A stretch of 64,000 nt of DNA. Origin: Erysipelotrichales bacterium (GTDB lineage Bacteria > Bacillota_I > Bacilli_A > Erysipelotrichales > Erysipelotrichaceae). A model generated the notes under the pieces. It had not been told where the DNA came from. It ran no database searches and saw only the letters and a program-made list of their open reading frames with translations. Each line of letters opens with the position of its first letter. Within the stretch, counting starts at the first letter, position 1. The position numbers and the translations under genes are program-made. Positions 1 through 9,399 of the stretch are shown piece by piece. The stretch lies in assembly GCA_910576855.1 (NCBI GenBank), contig CAJTJP010000002.1, forward strand, positions 1 through 64,000, in the 5' to 3' direction.

Positions 1-1692
1 GCAGGTGCTTATCCAATCAAGGGAGACAGTAACATATTAAACAGGACTTATCCAAACTACAGCTTTAGCTTTAAGGAAGGAGCCCTCACAATCAAAGAGG
101 AAAACATTGAGGATGATTGGTATCATTTAGAGTTAGATGACGGAAGCAATACCTTATATACAGGCGGATGGACAAATAAGGATGTCAACATCATCAGTGA
201 TCATAATGAATATATCAACATGTCCTTAGACCAAAGCACATGGAAGCCAAACCAAGTCACAGTGACAAGAGAAGGTGAGACAAACCAAAGCTTTTGGATG
301 AAAAAGGATAGTGGAGCGATCACAAAAGAAAAACAAGAAATCATCAAGATTGATAAGACAGCACCGAAGGTAAAAGGAATCAAAGCGAAAGATTCAAATA
401 ATAAGCTACAGGATATTATTAATAAACTAAGCGGCGGAATCTTCTTTAAACCGGGAACATCATTTGAGATAACGACAAGTGACAAAAAGGATGACTTGAA
501 GGTAAGCGGCACAAAGGAAATCGCATACAAGGTATATAAAATCGTAGACGGAGCTGAGGAACAAATCAAGGATGGAACACTGGCTGTCACAAATGAAAAA
601 GCCAAAATCACAATCAGTGAAACGGTAGGCAAATACAAGGTATGCGTAATCCCTACAGACAATGCAGGAAATACAAATACCGAGAGCTGTCATGAGGTGG
701 AGTTAAAGAAAATCGATGTGGATGTAGACAAAGACGGTAAGCCGGATTTCAATGATCCGGATGGGGATGGCTGTCCTGATCTGAACATCAAATGGAAAGA
801 CCCGAATTATGAAAGTAAATGGATTGTCATCAACGGAGATAGAAATAATGACGGTATTCCTGACATCAATATCGACAGTGACGGAGACGGTAAGCCTGAC
901 TTGAATATCGATACCGATAATGACGGGAAACCTGATCTAAACCTTGTTATTTTAAAGAAAAGCGATTGGAAGTCGACAAAGTGTGTCAAGGCAGACCCTG
1001 ACAACGGAATCCTTGAGGAATACTGTACAGGTACAAGTGTGAAAGCAGTAATCAATGTCGATACAGACGATGATGGAATTCCAAATATCAACATCGATAA
1101 TAAAGGAGATTTCAAGCCGCATATCAATATTTCAAAAGACGGTAAGAATCCGAGTATCAATCTTGTAGAAATCCATGAATGGAAGCCAAAGAAGGATTAT
1201 AAGTCAGGTAAGTTTACTTATGACAGTATCGGAAAGGATGACATCAAGCCTGAGCTCAATATCGATTCAGACGGTGACGGATTCCCTGATATCAACATAG
1301 ATTTAGACGGTGACGGAGAGCCTGATATCAATATTGACATTGATGGGGACGGAATCCCTGATATTGATATTGACAGTAACGGTGACGGTATTCCTGATTT
1401 AAATGTAGATACTGACGGCGACGGTAAGCCTGATGAAAACATTATTGAGATTACTGATTGGAAACCAAGCAAGAATGTAGACGGCGATTTCCCATATGAT
1501 ACGATGGATTTCAGTGAACCTGATGAGCCTAATGATAATAACGACGCATCAGTAAAAGGTCAATACAATCCTGCAAACAGTATGGGCGGAGCGAATACAG
1601 GAGACTCAAGCTCTCTATCCTTCTATATCGCCTTATTGCTTAGTGCATCCGGGATAATCACGTATCTTTTCTATCAACGAAATAAGGCATAA
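1..1692 (+). CDS. Sortase-anchored surface protein with calcium-type DxDGDG repeats (5' partial)
   Basis: The frame is open from the first base, so the true start lies upstream and 563 residues are visible. Visible residues 1-235 look like extracellular beta-rich modules. Residues about 237-480 are an aspartate-rich array of units such as DGDGxPDINID, typical of thrombospondin type 3-like calcium-binding repeats. W-containing spacers (for example EIHEWKP and EITDWKP) recur between blocks. The C-terminus has a GANTGD motif, a hydrophobic helix and a YQRNKA basic tail, which resembles a sortase signal whose Leu-Pro is replaced by Gly-Ala. I infer a cell-wall-attached, calcium-stabilised adhesin or stalk. 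The ligand cannot be told. The family is certain in outline; the anchoring is likely. Confidence 0.85.
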   Translation, partial: AGAYPIKGDSNILNRTYPNYSFSFKEGALTIKEENIEDDWYHLELDDGSNTLYTGGWTNKDVNIISDHNEYINMSLDQSTWKPNQVTVTREGETNQSFWMKKDSGAITKEKQEIIKIDKTAPKVKGIKAKDSNNKLQDIINKLSGGIFFKPGTSFEITTSDKKDDLKVSGTKEIAYKVYKIVDGAEEQIKDGTLAVTNEKAKITISETVGKYKVCVIPTDNAGNTNTESCHEVELKKIDVDVDKDGKPDFNDPDGDGCPDLNIKWKDPNYESKWIVINGDRNNDGIPDINIDSDGDGKPDLNIDTDNDGKPDLNLVILKKSDWKSTKCVKADPDNGILEEYCTGTSVKAVINVDTDDDGIPNINIDNKGDFKPHINISKDGKNPSINLVEIHEWKPKKDYKSGKFTYDSIGKDDIKPELNIDSDGDGFPDINIDLDGDGEPDINIDIDGDGIPDIDIDSNGDGIPDLNVDTDGDGKPDENIIEITDWKPSKNVDGDFPYDTMDFSEPDEPNDNNDASVKGQYNPANSMGGANTGDSSSLSFYIALLLSASGIITYLFYQRNKA

Positions 1693-1694
1693 TA

Positions 1695-1732
1695 AAAACA
1701 CCGCCGATTTTGCAATATGCGGTCGGTGTTTT
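1695..1732. terminator. Bidirectional terminator between convergent genes
   Basis: AAAACACCG pairs with CGGTGTTTT, and an inner CCG/CGG extends the stem. The A-run and T-run on either side let it serve both the surface protein (plus) and the sigma factor gene (minus), whose stop codon overlaps it. Confidence 0.8.
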
Positions 1733-2578
1733 AGTTTAAATCATGGAAAAATGCTTCTAACAGCTCTCGCACCTTAGGTGATCTTAATTTTCGTATTGCC
1801 GCACTTTCGATTTGTCGTACCCTCTCTCTTGAAATCCCGTATTTCTTACCGATTTCCTCAAGTGTCAGTGCTTGCCCATCGTTTAAGCCAAAGTGGTTGA
1901 TGATGATATCTTTTTCCCGTTCATTCAAAACCGCCAATGCTTTCATAATATCAGCACGCATATATTCATCGTGAATCACTTTTATTGCTTGACTTCCACG
2001 AGGATCACCAATCAAATCAGAGAGCGGCAAATCATTCTCATTAACATTTTTATCGATGCTGATCGGCTCTTGAATTAAATTCAGCAGCCGGGCAACCCGC
2101 TCCTTGCTGAATCCGGCTTCCTTTGCCAGCTCTTTGACAGTCGGTTCACGCTGCAGCTCCTTAAACAGCGTATCTCTCGCTTTTCTTACTTTACACTCAT
2201 GTTCAACACATGGACAGGAATATGAATCACTTTCCCCTTATCCATAATAAAACGACAGATATATTGACGAATCCACTGCATCGCATAAGTAGAAAGATAC
2301 CCCATAGACGGATCAAAGCCTTCCGTTGCCTTCATCAAACCGAGATTGCCCTCTTGAATCAAATCCATCAACGGGGTAGAAAAATAAGCATATCGCTTCG
2401 CAGCACTCACAACAAGCTTTAAATTACAGCGGATCAATGTATGCGTTGCCTCTTTATCTCGCTCTTTGATACATTTAAAAAGAGCGACTTCTTCCGCTTG
2501 GGTAAGTACTGGATATTCGCCGTTGCTCCGTAAATAAAGCTTTACATTATCTATTACTTTTGAATCGGAATAGCTCAT
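1731..2578 (-). pseudogene. RpoD-like sigma-70 factor, broken by a -1 frameshift
   Basis: The gene reads from ATG at 2578 (AAGGGG ribosome site nearby) as sigma region 1.2 (DNVKLYLRSNGEYPVLT) and region 2 (LVVSAAKRYA, DLIQEGNLGLMKA, WIRQYI, IHIPVH). It stops at 2186-2188. The adjacent frame continues at once with region 3 (RKARDTLFKEL, REPTVKELAKEAGFS) and region 4 (GISRERVRQIE) to the stop at 1731. Restoring one A in the AAA run near 2192 would give one protein of about 280 residues. Known family: RNA polymerase sigma factor. This is either a true pseudogene, two separately made halves, or a sequencing error in a short A run. The HTH for -35 recognition is intact. Confidence 0.85.
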
Positions 2579-2730
2579 AAGCTTCAACCCCTTTCTTTCG
2601 CATACCCTTATGAATGAAATTGAAACGGCTACGAATAATAGTAATAAAGCATGACATAAAGATGATTGTTTTTACTATCATTTTGATACTCAAAGTGTTA
2701 TAATGGTAATAAGAATGAAAAGGAGTTGCT

Positions 2731-4044
2731 ATGTTTACAAGAATATTAAAAAAGCTGGGCTTTACCAAAGAGGAAATCAGTTGGATTTTATACGATGTGG
2801 GAAACAGTGCACAAGTATTAACTACGTGTACCGTTATTTTTCCGCTATTGATTGCGAAGATAACACCGGGAGATTCCAGTGTTTATGTGGGATGGGCGAA
2901 CGCAATATACGGTCTTGTGTTAGCTGTATTATCACCGATATTAGGAACACTTGCCGACTATAAAGGTAAGAAAATGAAGCTGTTTCGCTTTTTTTTGATA
3001 ATCGGAATCGTCGGCGGCTTTTTGCTTTGTATCCCTACGATTGATTATATGACAATGATCGTGATATTTTGTATTGCGATGATCGGCTATAACGGATCCA
3101 TTATATTTTATGATGCCTTTATCGTCGATGTGTGTGACGATGACCGTGTAGATAAGGTATCGGCGGCCGGTTATGCTTGGGGTTATATCGGCTCGGTAAT
3201 TCCTTTTATTATATTCATTATCCCTTTTGCGCTTGTAACACTGTTTGGAGATGCACAGGGAAATCTGGTTTTGCCGTATGGTACCTTGAGCTATCGAACG
3301 GCCTGCGGCTTAACTATGGGAATGGCTGTTTTATGGTGGCTCATATACTCTCGGCCGATGCTAAAAAATGTGAAACAAAAGCGTTATCATGAGGAAGTAG
3401 ACCATGTTGTAAAGGAATCCTTTTCAAGACTTTGGCATACGTTTCGCAATATCAAACAAAATAAAAATATATTCTTATTCTGTATATCCTATTTCTTTTA
3501 TATCGATTGTGTAAATACAGTAATTAAAATGGCTGTTTCTTTGGCTACGGAAATGGGAATCAGTGATATCATGAGCCTGCTTGTGGTAATCGTAATTAAT
3601 GTGATTGCCTTTCCCGGTGCGATTCTGTTCGGCAGACTAGTCGATCGCTTCGGCTCTAAGAAAATGATATTTGCCGGTATCTGCGGTTATTTAGGAGTCG
3701 TGATATTCGGCTCTATGATTCCGCTCTATCGGGAGTTTATATGGGTAGTTGCCGTTTTGGTCGGGTTGTTTCAAGGCGGTATTCAATCAGTTTCCCGTTC
3801 TTATTTTGCGAAGCTGATTCCCGATAAGGCAGACTCCAATGAGTTCTTCGGCTTCTTTTCCGTATTCTCTAAGTTCTCGGCAATTTTAGGGCCGATTGCG
3901 GTTGCGATTCTGATTCAACTGACGCATGAAACACGCTTCGGTATTTTGGGCTTGATTCCGATGATGCTGATCGGTGCCTTTATATTATTGTTTGTCAAGG
4001 ACCCCAAGTGTGAGCGTGTGAACGGAAAGGAATACACGAAATAA
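2731..4044 (+). CDS. MFS transporter, UMF1/Atg22-like family
   Basis: The 437-residue protein has about twelve hydrophobic segments and the early motif SWILYDVGNSA typical of the UMF1 (Atg22-like) branch of the major facilitator superfamily. The MFS loop motif appears as LADYKGKK after the second or third helix and again as GRLVDRFGSKK in the second half. An AAGGAG ribosome site precedes the ATG by a few bases. A TATAAT box lies at 2699-2704 but a good -35 is not visible. Bacterial members export or exchange small solutes; the substrate is unknown. It stands alone between divergent and convergent neighbours. Confidence 0.85.
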   Translation: MFTRILKKLGFTKEEISWILYDVGNSAQVLTTCTVIFPLLIAKITPGDSSVYVGWANAIYGLVLAVLSPILGTLADYKGKKMKLFRFFLIIGIVGGFLLCIPTIDYMTMIVIFCIAMIGYNGSIIFYDAFIVDVCDDDRVDKVSAAGYAWGYIGSVIPFIIFIIPFALVTLFGDAQGNLVLPYGTLSYRTACGLTMGMAVLWWLIYSRPMLKNVKQKRYHEEVDHVVKESFSRLWHTFRNIKQNKNIFLFCISYFFYIDCVNTVIKMAVSLATEMGISDIMSLLVVIVINVIAFPGAILFGRLVDRFGSKKMIFAGICGYLGVVIFGSMIPLYREFIWVVAVLVGLFQGGIQSVSRSYFAKLIPDKADSNEFFGFFSVFSKFSAILGPIAVAILIQLTHETRFGILGLIPMMLIGAFILLFVKDPKCERVNGKEYTK

Positions 4045-4046
4045 AA

Positions 4047-4105
4047 TAAAGGCTCAGCATTTGCATAAAGGAAAGAAATTTCTACAGTGCTTTGCCTTTT
4101 TATTT
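4047..4105. terminator. Bidirectional terminator
   Basis: AAAGGC, GCA and GAAA on the left pair with TTTC, TGC and GCCTTT on the right, with short internal loops. The hairpin is flanked by A-rich and T-rich tails and sits between the convergent MFS and pentapeptide genes. Confidence 0.55.
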
Positions 4106-4107
4106 GT

Positions 4108-4758
4108 CTATTTAATTATTAAGCCCATTAATCGTGACAGTGTAAGTGCTTGTGCTTCCGATACGCTGACACCCTTCAGGTTTTCCACATTGATCGTAAT
4201 GCCTTCAATATTTGATGACGATAAATCAATGTCCTTCAGCGGTGTATTGATAAATTCAGCTTCCTTTAAATCGCAGTTCGTAAAGGTCGTATGCGCAAAG
4301 ACGCATTGATTAAAGCTGCTTACAGCGAGCTGTACCTCATCAAAATGAATATGGGAAAGCTTAGCGGTCGAATAATTCGCATAGCGAGCATTCACATGGG
4401 CGAAGGTGATATTTTTTAAAACACTGCCGCCGAAGTCACAGCCCATCATACGACAGTTTTGAAATACGAGCCGATGTAAAGCACCGTCTAAGAATTTACA
4501 GTTTGATAAGTCACAGTTTTCAAATCTGCAGTCCAGTAAATCAATATTTTCAAATTCACATTCTTCAAAATCTACGTTTTGAAACAGGCAACCGTCAAAG
4601 TGGATACGCGGCTCCTTGCACATGGATATCAGCATGTCATGAAAATGATAGCCTTGAATATACGGGTCTTGTGTTATTAAGCTGTCAAAATCCTTCACTG
4701 TTTCATAGGACAGCGGTAATTTCGGAGCTTGAATTGCTTTAGTCGTATTTGTTTTCAT
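4108..4758 (-). CDS. Pentapeptide-repeat protein
   Basis: From about residue 40 to 200 of 216 the protein is built of five-residue steps with a central Leu/Phe and an outward polar residue (for example CLFQN VDFEE CEFEN IDLLD CRFEN CDLSN CKFLD), the pattern of a right-handed quadrilateral beta-helix. The start at 4758 is chosen because GAAGG lies seven bases before this ATG; an in-frame GTG lies six bases upstream. Known relatives range from Qnr/McbG-type DNA-mimic gyrase protectors to proteins of no known role. There are no signal peptide or membrane segments, so it is probably cytosolic. Function is not assignable from sequence alone. Confidence 0.8.
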   Translation of the reverse strand: MKTNTTKAIQAPKLPLSYETVKDFDSLITQDPYIQGYHFHDMLISMCKEPRIHFDGCLFQNVDFEECEFENIDLLDCRFENCDLSNCKFLDGALHRLVFQNCRMMGCDFGGSVLKNITFAHVNARYANYSTAKLSHIHFDEVQLAVSSFNQCVFAHTTFTNCDLKEAEFINTPLKDIDLSSSNIEGITINVENLKGVSVSEAQALTLSRLMGLIIK

Positions 4759-5106
4759 AAGCACACCTTCTTTTTATTATTGTAGCTTAATTTGATCAGA
4801 AAGAAAAGCGAAGAAGCATAAAATTGATAAACAGCTATGTCTGCATTATTCATGGATGAAAAACAGGATTCACGGCTTAAGACAAGAGAAATAGTGAAAA
4901 CATTCGATGAACTTGCAGGAAGGGCATTCGGTAAATATAAACTCAGAAAGAATGCCGTTTTAATCGAAGGTGATTCAATCGCTGTCACGTTATGATATTT
5001 TAAGTATCAGCTTCGAAAAGCAAGCTGTAATTCAATGATTGCGCTTGTTTTTCTGTATGAATAATTTTATAATGATAGCGAATAACAAAAAAACAGAGAG
5101 GTCGAT
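4759..5106. other. Intergenic region with a possible 52-codon ORF
   Basis: This holds the ribosome site of the minus-strand pentapeptide gene and the promoter of tex. A small plus-strand frame at 4837-4995 (52 residues, LKTREIVKTFDELAGRAFG in its middle) looks protein-like but has no visible ribosome site. It may be a gene remnant or chance. Confidence 0.35.
5045..5073 (+). promoter_or_regulatory. Sigma-A-type promoter of tex
   Basis: TTGTTT, a 17-base spacer and a perfect TATAAT. The predicted RNA start lies about 27 bases before the ATG. Confidence 0.75.
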
Positions 5107-7257
5107 ATGAGAGAAATTACAGAACCGATTGCGAAACAGCTGAAGGTTAAAACAACACAGGTAGAGGCAGTATTAAATTTATTGGCAGACGGCGCAACAC
5201 TGCCCTTTATTGCGCGTTATCGTAAGGAAATGACCGGAGCACTTGATGAAGAGGAAATCCGCTTGATTCAAGAACAATATAACTATCAGGTCAATTTAGC
5301 AAAGCGAAAAGAGGACGTATTGCGTCTGATTGAGGAAAAGGGAAAGCTTACAGAGGAAATCAAGGCTGCGGTAGCGGCCTGTGAAAAGCTGTCACAGGTG
5401 GACGATATTTATCGGCCGTACCAGGAAAAACGCAAAACAAGAGCGAAAACAGCGATTGAAAACGGATTGGAGCCGTTGGCAAAATGGCTGTTGAGCTGTC
5501 CGATCAGCGGTGATGTAAGCAGTGAGGCAAGCAAATACATCAATGATAAGGTTAAAGATGAGGAAGCTGCCTTACAGGGGGCAAAGGATATCATTGCCGA
5601 ATATGTCAGTGATAATGCGGCAGTCAGAGAGCGAATTCGTGATGCGATGAATCGCTTCGGCTGTATCGTCACAAAGGAAAAGAAGAAGCATGAGGATGAA
5701 AAGAAAATCTATCAGATTTATTATGATTATAATGAAAGACTGACTTCCTTGGCACCGCATCGAATTATGGCAATCGATCGTGCAGAAAAGGAAAAGGTTA
5801 TCAGTGTATCAATCGTGATTGATGATGAAAGACAGCTGGAATGGATGATGCGTCGCTATACGAAAAGAGCGGCAAGCATCAGTGACGAATTGATTAAGGA
5901 CGCGATTGCGGACGGCTATCAGCGCTTGATATATCCAAGTCTGGAACGTGAAATTCGCAGTGAATTAAGTGAAAAAGCACATGAGCAATCCATTCAGGTT
6001 TTTTCAATGAATTTAGAGCGATTACTATTACAGCCACCGATGAAAAATAAAACGATTCTTGGCTTTGATCCTGCCTTTCGTACCGGATGTAAGCTGGCAG
6101 TGATCGATGAGACGGGTAAGCTGTTGGAAGTCAGCGTGATTTATCCGCATGAGCCCAATGCCAAAGTAAAGCAGGCGAAGGAAATCATGCTTGATTTGAT
6201 TCATCGCTATCCGATTGATATCATTGCGATCGGTAACGGAACGGCAAGTCGCGAAAGTGAAGCCTTTGTCGCAGCTTTAATTCGTGAAAATCAACTAAAG
6301 GTTGCTTATACGATGGTATCAGAAGCAGGTGCGTCGGTATATTCGGCCTCAAAGCTTGCGCGTGAGGAATTTCCCGATCTGCATGTGGAGCAGCGCTCTG
6401 CGGTTTCTATCGCGCGTCGCATTATCGATCCGTTGTCTGAACTGATCAAAATCGATCCTCGCTCTATCGGTGTCGGACAGTATCAGCATGATTTGCCTTC
6501 CGCAAGATTAAAGGAGCGCTTGGATTTTGTTGTTTCCAAGGCGGTTAACCGTGTAGGAGTCAATGTGAATACTGCCTCTGCCGAGCTTTTGAAAAATGTT
6601 TCCGGCTTAACCGGTGCAACGGCAAAATCGATTGTCAATTATCGCAATGAGCATGGCGCGATTCTCAGTCGTCAGGAATTAAAAAACATTCCTAAAATCG
6701 GTGCAAAGTCCTTTGAGCAGGCAGCCGGCTTTTTACGTATTGAGGACGGAGCGGAATGGCTGGATCGAACGGCGATTCATCCGGAAAGCTATGAATTAGC
6801 GAAAAAACTGCTGGAGCTGTTAGGCTTGAGCGTCACTCAAATGGGCAGTGAGGAAGCAAAGGCGGCAGTAGAGCAGGCGGATGTGAAAAAGCTTGTCGAG
6901 CAGCTGAACGGTGATTCTTATACGATCAATGATATTTTGGAAATTATTGCGCTGCCGCTGCGTGATTATCGCGATCGCTATGACGCACCGATTTTACGCA
7001 ATGATGTTTTGGAACTGAGTGATTTACATCCCGGTGATGAATTAGAGGGTGTGATTCGCAATGTGGTTGATTTCGGCGCCTTTGTGGATATCGGTCTGCA
7101 TGAGGACGGCTTGATTCACATTTCAAAAATGAGCCGCCATCGCATCAAGCATCCAAGTGAGCTGTTGTCGGTCGGTGATATTGTGAAGGTGTATGTGTTT
7201 GCGATTGATGAGTTGAAGCATAAGGTTCAGCTTTCACTGCTGCCGATTCAAGCCTGA
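5107..7257 (+). CDS. tex: Tex family RNA-binding transcription accessory protein
   Basis: The 716 residues match the full Tex layout. There is an N-terminal Tex helical region with LPFIARYRKEMTGALDEE. A YqgF/RNase H-like fold starts near residue 318 (GFDPAFRTGCKLAVID). Helix-hairpin-helix segments start near residue 480 (NRVGVNVNTASAELL). A C-terminal S1 domain starts near residue 640 (ELEGVIRNVVDFGAFVDIG). Known role: binds nucleic acid and affects transcription and RNA turnover in the cytoplasm; the biochemical step is poorly defined. It is monocistronic, with its own promoter and a strong terminator. Confidence 0.95.
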   Translation: MREITEPIAKQLKVKTTQVEAVLNLLADGATLPFIARYRKEMTGALDEEEIRLIQEQYNYQVNLAKRKEDVLRLIEEKGKLTEEIKAAVAACEKLSQVDDIYRPYQEKRKTRAKTAIENGLEPLAKWLLSCPISGDVSSEASKYINDKVKDEEAALQGAKDIIAEYVSDNAAVRERIRDAMNRFGCIVTKEKKKHEDEKKIYQIYYDYNERLTSLAPHRIMAIDRAEKEKVISVSIVIDDERQLEWMMRRYTKRAASISDELIKDAIADGYQRLIYPSLEREIRSELSEKAHEQSIQVFSMNLERLLLQPPMKNKTILGFDPAFRTGCKLAVIDETGKLLEVSVIYPHEPNAKVKQAKEIMLDLIHRYPIDIIAIGNGTASRESEAFVAALIRENQLKVAYTMVSEAGASVYSASKLAREEFPDLHVEQRSAVSIARRIIDPLSELIKIDPRSIGVGQYQHDLPSARLKERLDFVVSKAVNRVGVNVNTASAELLKNVSGLTGATAKSIVNYRNEHGAILSRQELKNIPKIGAKSFEQAAGFLRIEDGAEWLDRTAIHPESYELAKKLLELLGLSVTQMGSEEAKAAVEQADVKKLVEQLNGDSYTINDILEIIALPLRDYRDRYDAPILRNDVLELSDLHPGDELEGVIRNVVDFGAFVDIGLHEDGLIHISKMSRHRIKHPSELLSVGDIVKVYVFAIDELKHKVQLSLLPIQA

Positions 7258-7325
7258 TTGATTCCTAAATGAATACTATGACTTTTGATGGAATGCCTTA
7301 GGTATGTCCGATAAATGATTTGTTG

Positions 7326-7364
7326 AAAAAGTCTTTTTACGCTGTTGTGTAAGAGGGCTTTTTT
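7326..7364 (+). terminator. Rho-independent terminator of tex
   Basis: A continuous 15-pair stem (with G-U pairs), from AAAAAGTC on the left to GGGCTTTTT on the right, has an 8-base loop and ends in a T run. Confidence 0.85.
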
Positions 7365-7456
7365 ATGCCATAAGAGAGCTTTCAACTGTTTACTTATGAT
7401 CCTGCAGACAACTTCTTTCAGTGCTGATAAGTTTAAATATTGCCAGTTTATCAGGG

Positions 7457-7485
7457 TTGTTTGTTAAGACATTTTATTGTATAAT
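7457..7485 (+). promoter_or_regulatory. Promoter of the transketolase pair
   Basis: TTGTTT, a 17-base spacer and TATAAT, about 34 bases before the first start codon. It has the same layout and -35 hexamer as the tex promoter. Confidence 0.75.
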
Positions 7486-7518
7486 AGATAAGCAATAAGC
7501 AACATAGGAGGAAATGGA

Positions 7519-8346
7519 ATGGAAAACTTGGCTGTATTACAGGAAAGAGCCATTAACATTCGTAAGAATATCGTTCGTATGGTTACGGCGGCACGTTCCG
7601 GTCATCCCGGAGGATCGTTATCGGCAGTGGAAATTGTTGAGACGATTTACTTTACACAGATGAATGTGGATGAAAACAATGTTGATGACGTGCTTCGTGA
7701 TAAATTTGTTTTATCAAAAGGGCACGCCAGTCCGGTGCTGTATGCGACATTGGCAGAAAAGGGCTTTATCAAAGAGGAAGATTTAATCAGCTTCCGTAAG
7801 CTTGGATCACCGCTGCAAGGACATCCGAGTATGAGGCTTGTAAGAGGTGTGGATATGTCTACCGGTTCTTTGGGGCAGGGAATTTCAGCTGCAGTCGGTA
7901 TGGCGTTGGCTAATAAGGCACAGGGCGCACCTTATCGTGTTTATGCATTGTTAGGTGACGGAGAATGCGAGGAAGGACAAGTGTGGGAGGCTGCGATGGC
8001 GGCTGCTCATTATCAGCTGGATAATTTATTGGCTGTAGTTGATTATAACGGTCTGCAGATTGACGGCAACATTACTGAGGTAATGAATCCGCTTCCGTTT
8101 GATGAAAAATTCAAGGCGTTCGGATGGCATGTGATTTATCTTGCGGACGGTCATGATTTCGAAGCAATCTATCAAGCGTGTGAGGAAGCGAAAACGGTTA
8201 AAGGGAAGCCGACTGTAATTATTGCGAAAACGGTAAAAGGAAAGGGTATTTCCTTCATGGAGAATCAAGCGAACTGGCATGGTGTTGCGCCTTCTGAGGA
8301 GGAATGCACAAGAGCCTTGGCAGAGCTGAAGGGAGGAAATGCGTAA
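7519..8346 (+). CDS. Transketolase, N-terminal subunit
   Basis: The 275 residues form the thiamine-diphosphate-binding half of transketolase. Visible marks are SGHPGGSLSAVEI, the active-site LSKGHASPVLYATL and GSLGQGISAAVGMA, and the pyrophosphate/metal motif GDGECEEGQVWEA followed by VVDYNGLQ. AGGAGG lies nine bases before the ATG. Its stop overlaps the next start (TAATG), so the two halves are translationally coupled and assemble as a heterotetramer in the non-oxidative pentose phosphate pathway, moving two-carbon ketol units between sugar phosphates. Split transketolases are common in Bacillota and archaea. Confidence 0.92.
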   Translation: MENLAVLQERAINIRKNIVRMVTAARSGHPGGSLSAVEIVETIYFTQMNVDENNVDDVLRDKFVLSKGHASPVLYATLAEKGFIKEEDLISFRKLGSPLQGHPSMRLVRGVDMSTGSLGQGISAAVGMALANKAQGAPYRVYALLGDGECEEGQVWEAAMAAAHYQLDNLLAVVDYNGLQIDGNITEVMNPLPFDEKFKAFGWHVIYLADGHDFEAIYQACEEAKTVKGKPTVIIAKTVKGKGISFMENQANWHGVAPSEEECTRALAELKGGNA

Positions 8347-9278
8347 TGAGTAAAATTGCGACACGAGAAGCGTACGGTAAGACCTTAGCGCGCCTAGTCG
8401 AACAGGACGATCATATTTTTGTCTTAGATGCGGATTTATCCGGCTCTACAAAAACTGCGATGGCAAAAAAGGCACGTCCCGGATGTCATTTCAATATGGG
8501 AATCGCCGAAGGCAATATGATGTCGGTAGCGGCAGGTATGGCGGCACAGGGAAATACGGTGTTTGCCTCCAGTTTTGCGATGTTTGCGACAGGCAGAGCC
8601 TTTGAACAGATTCGTAATTCTATTGCTTATCCGAAGCTGAACGTGAAAATTTGTGCCTCTCATGCGGGTGTTACTGTCGGTGAGGACGGTGCAAGTCATC
8701 AGACCGTAGAAGATATCAGTCTGATGCGCTCCATTCCCAATATGGTCGTATTATGTCCGGCAGATGCTTATGAAGCAGAGGCAGCGATTGAAGCTGTTTA
8801 TCATTATAACGGACCTTGTTTCGTTCGCTTGGGAAGAAGTGCGGTACCGACGATTTTCGAGGAAGGAAAGGTTTCCTTCACCATCGGTAGGGGCAAGACG
8901 TTACATAAGGGAAGTAAGGTCGCGTTGATTGCCTGTGGCATTATGGTAAATGAATCACTTCAGGCTTATGAAGCACTGAAGAGCGAGGGCATTGAAGTAA
9001 CGGTAATCGATATGGCTTCCATTAAGCCGATTGATCGTGATTTGATTATTGAAACTGCGAATACGCACGATGTAATTATCACAGTTGAGGAGCACAGTGT
9101 AATCGGCGGCTTAGGTAGTGCTGTCAGTGAGGTTTTATCTCAATATGCGCCGTGCCGTCAGGTTATGATGGGTGTCCCGGATTGTTTCGGTGAAAGCGGT
9201 ACTCCTGATGCGTTATTGGAAAAATTCCATTTAAAGGCAGCTGATATCGTTTCTAAGGTAAAGGAACAGCTTAAATAA
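8346..9278 (+). CDS. Transketolase, C-terminal subunit
   Basis: The 310-residue partner carries the pyrimidine-binding and C-terminal transketolase domains. Marks include FVLDADLSGSTKT, the conserved GIAEGNMMSVAAGMA with the catalytic Glu, and ASHAGVTVGEDGASHQ. The start at 8346 is set by the overlap with the upstream stop; the AGGGAGGAAATGCG just before it supplies the ribosome site. A frame extension reaching 8304 lies inside the first gene and is not needed. Together with the upstream subunit it makes one enzyme. A hairpin terminator follows. Confidence 0.92.
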   Translation: MSKIATREAYGKTLARLVEQDDHIFVLDADLSGSTKTAMAKKARPGCHFNMGIAEGNMMSVAAGMAAQGNTVFASSFAMFATGRAFEQIRNSIAYPKLNVKICASHAGVTVGEDGASHQTVEDISLMRSIPNMVVLCPADAYEAEAAIEAVYHYNGPCFVRLGRSAVPTIFEEGKVSFTIGRGKTLHKGSKVALIACGIMVNESLQAYEALKSEGIEVTVIDMASIKPIDRDLIIETANTHDVIITVEEHSVIGGLGSAVSEVLSQYAPCRQVMMGVPDCFGESGTPDALLEKFHLKAADIVSKVKEQLK

Positions 9279-9291
9279 TAATTCAACAACA

Positions 9292-9328
9292 GCGTCTGAT
9301 ATATCCTAACGATATACAGACGTTTTTT
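9292..9328 (+). terminator. Terminator of the transketolase operon
   Basis: CGTCTG and TATATC pair with GATATA and CAGACG around a 5-base loop, with one bulge. A run of T follows. Confidence 0.8.
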
Positions 9329-9399
9329 ATGAAAGGCTTTTTATTGAACTTCATTTATTTATGAAATGAACAGAGAAATAAAAAGGAAAGGAGGACACT

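Noticed and set aside
1218-1472. Minus-strand frame of Pro/Ser repeats opposite the calcium repeats
   Set aside because: It is the mirror of the Asp/Gly repeat codons and not an independent gene.
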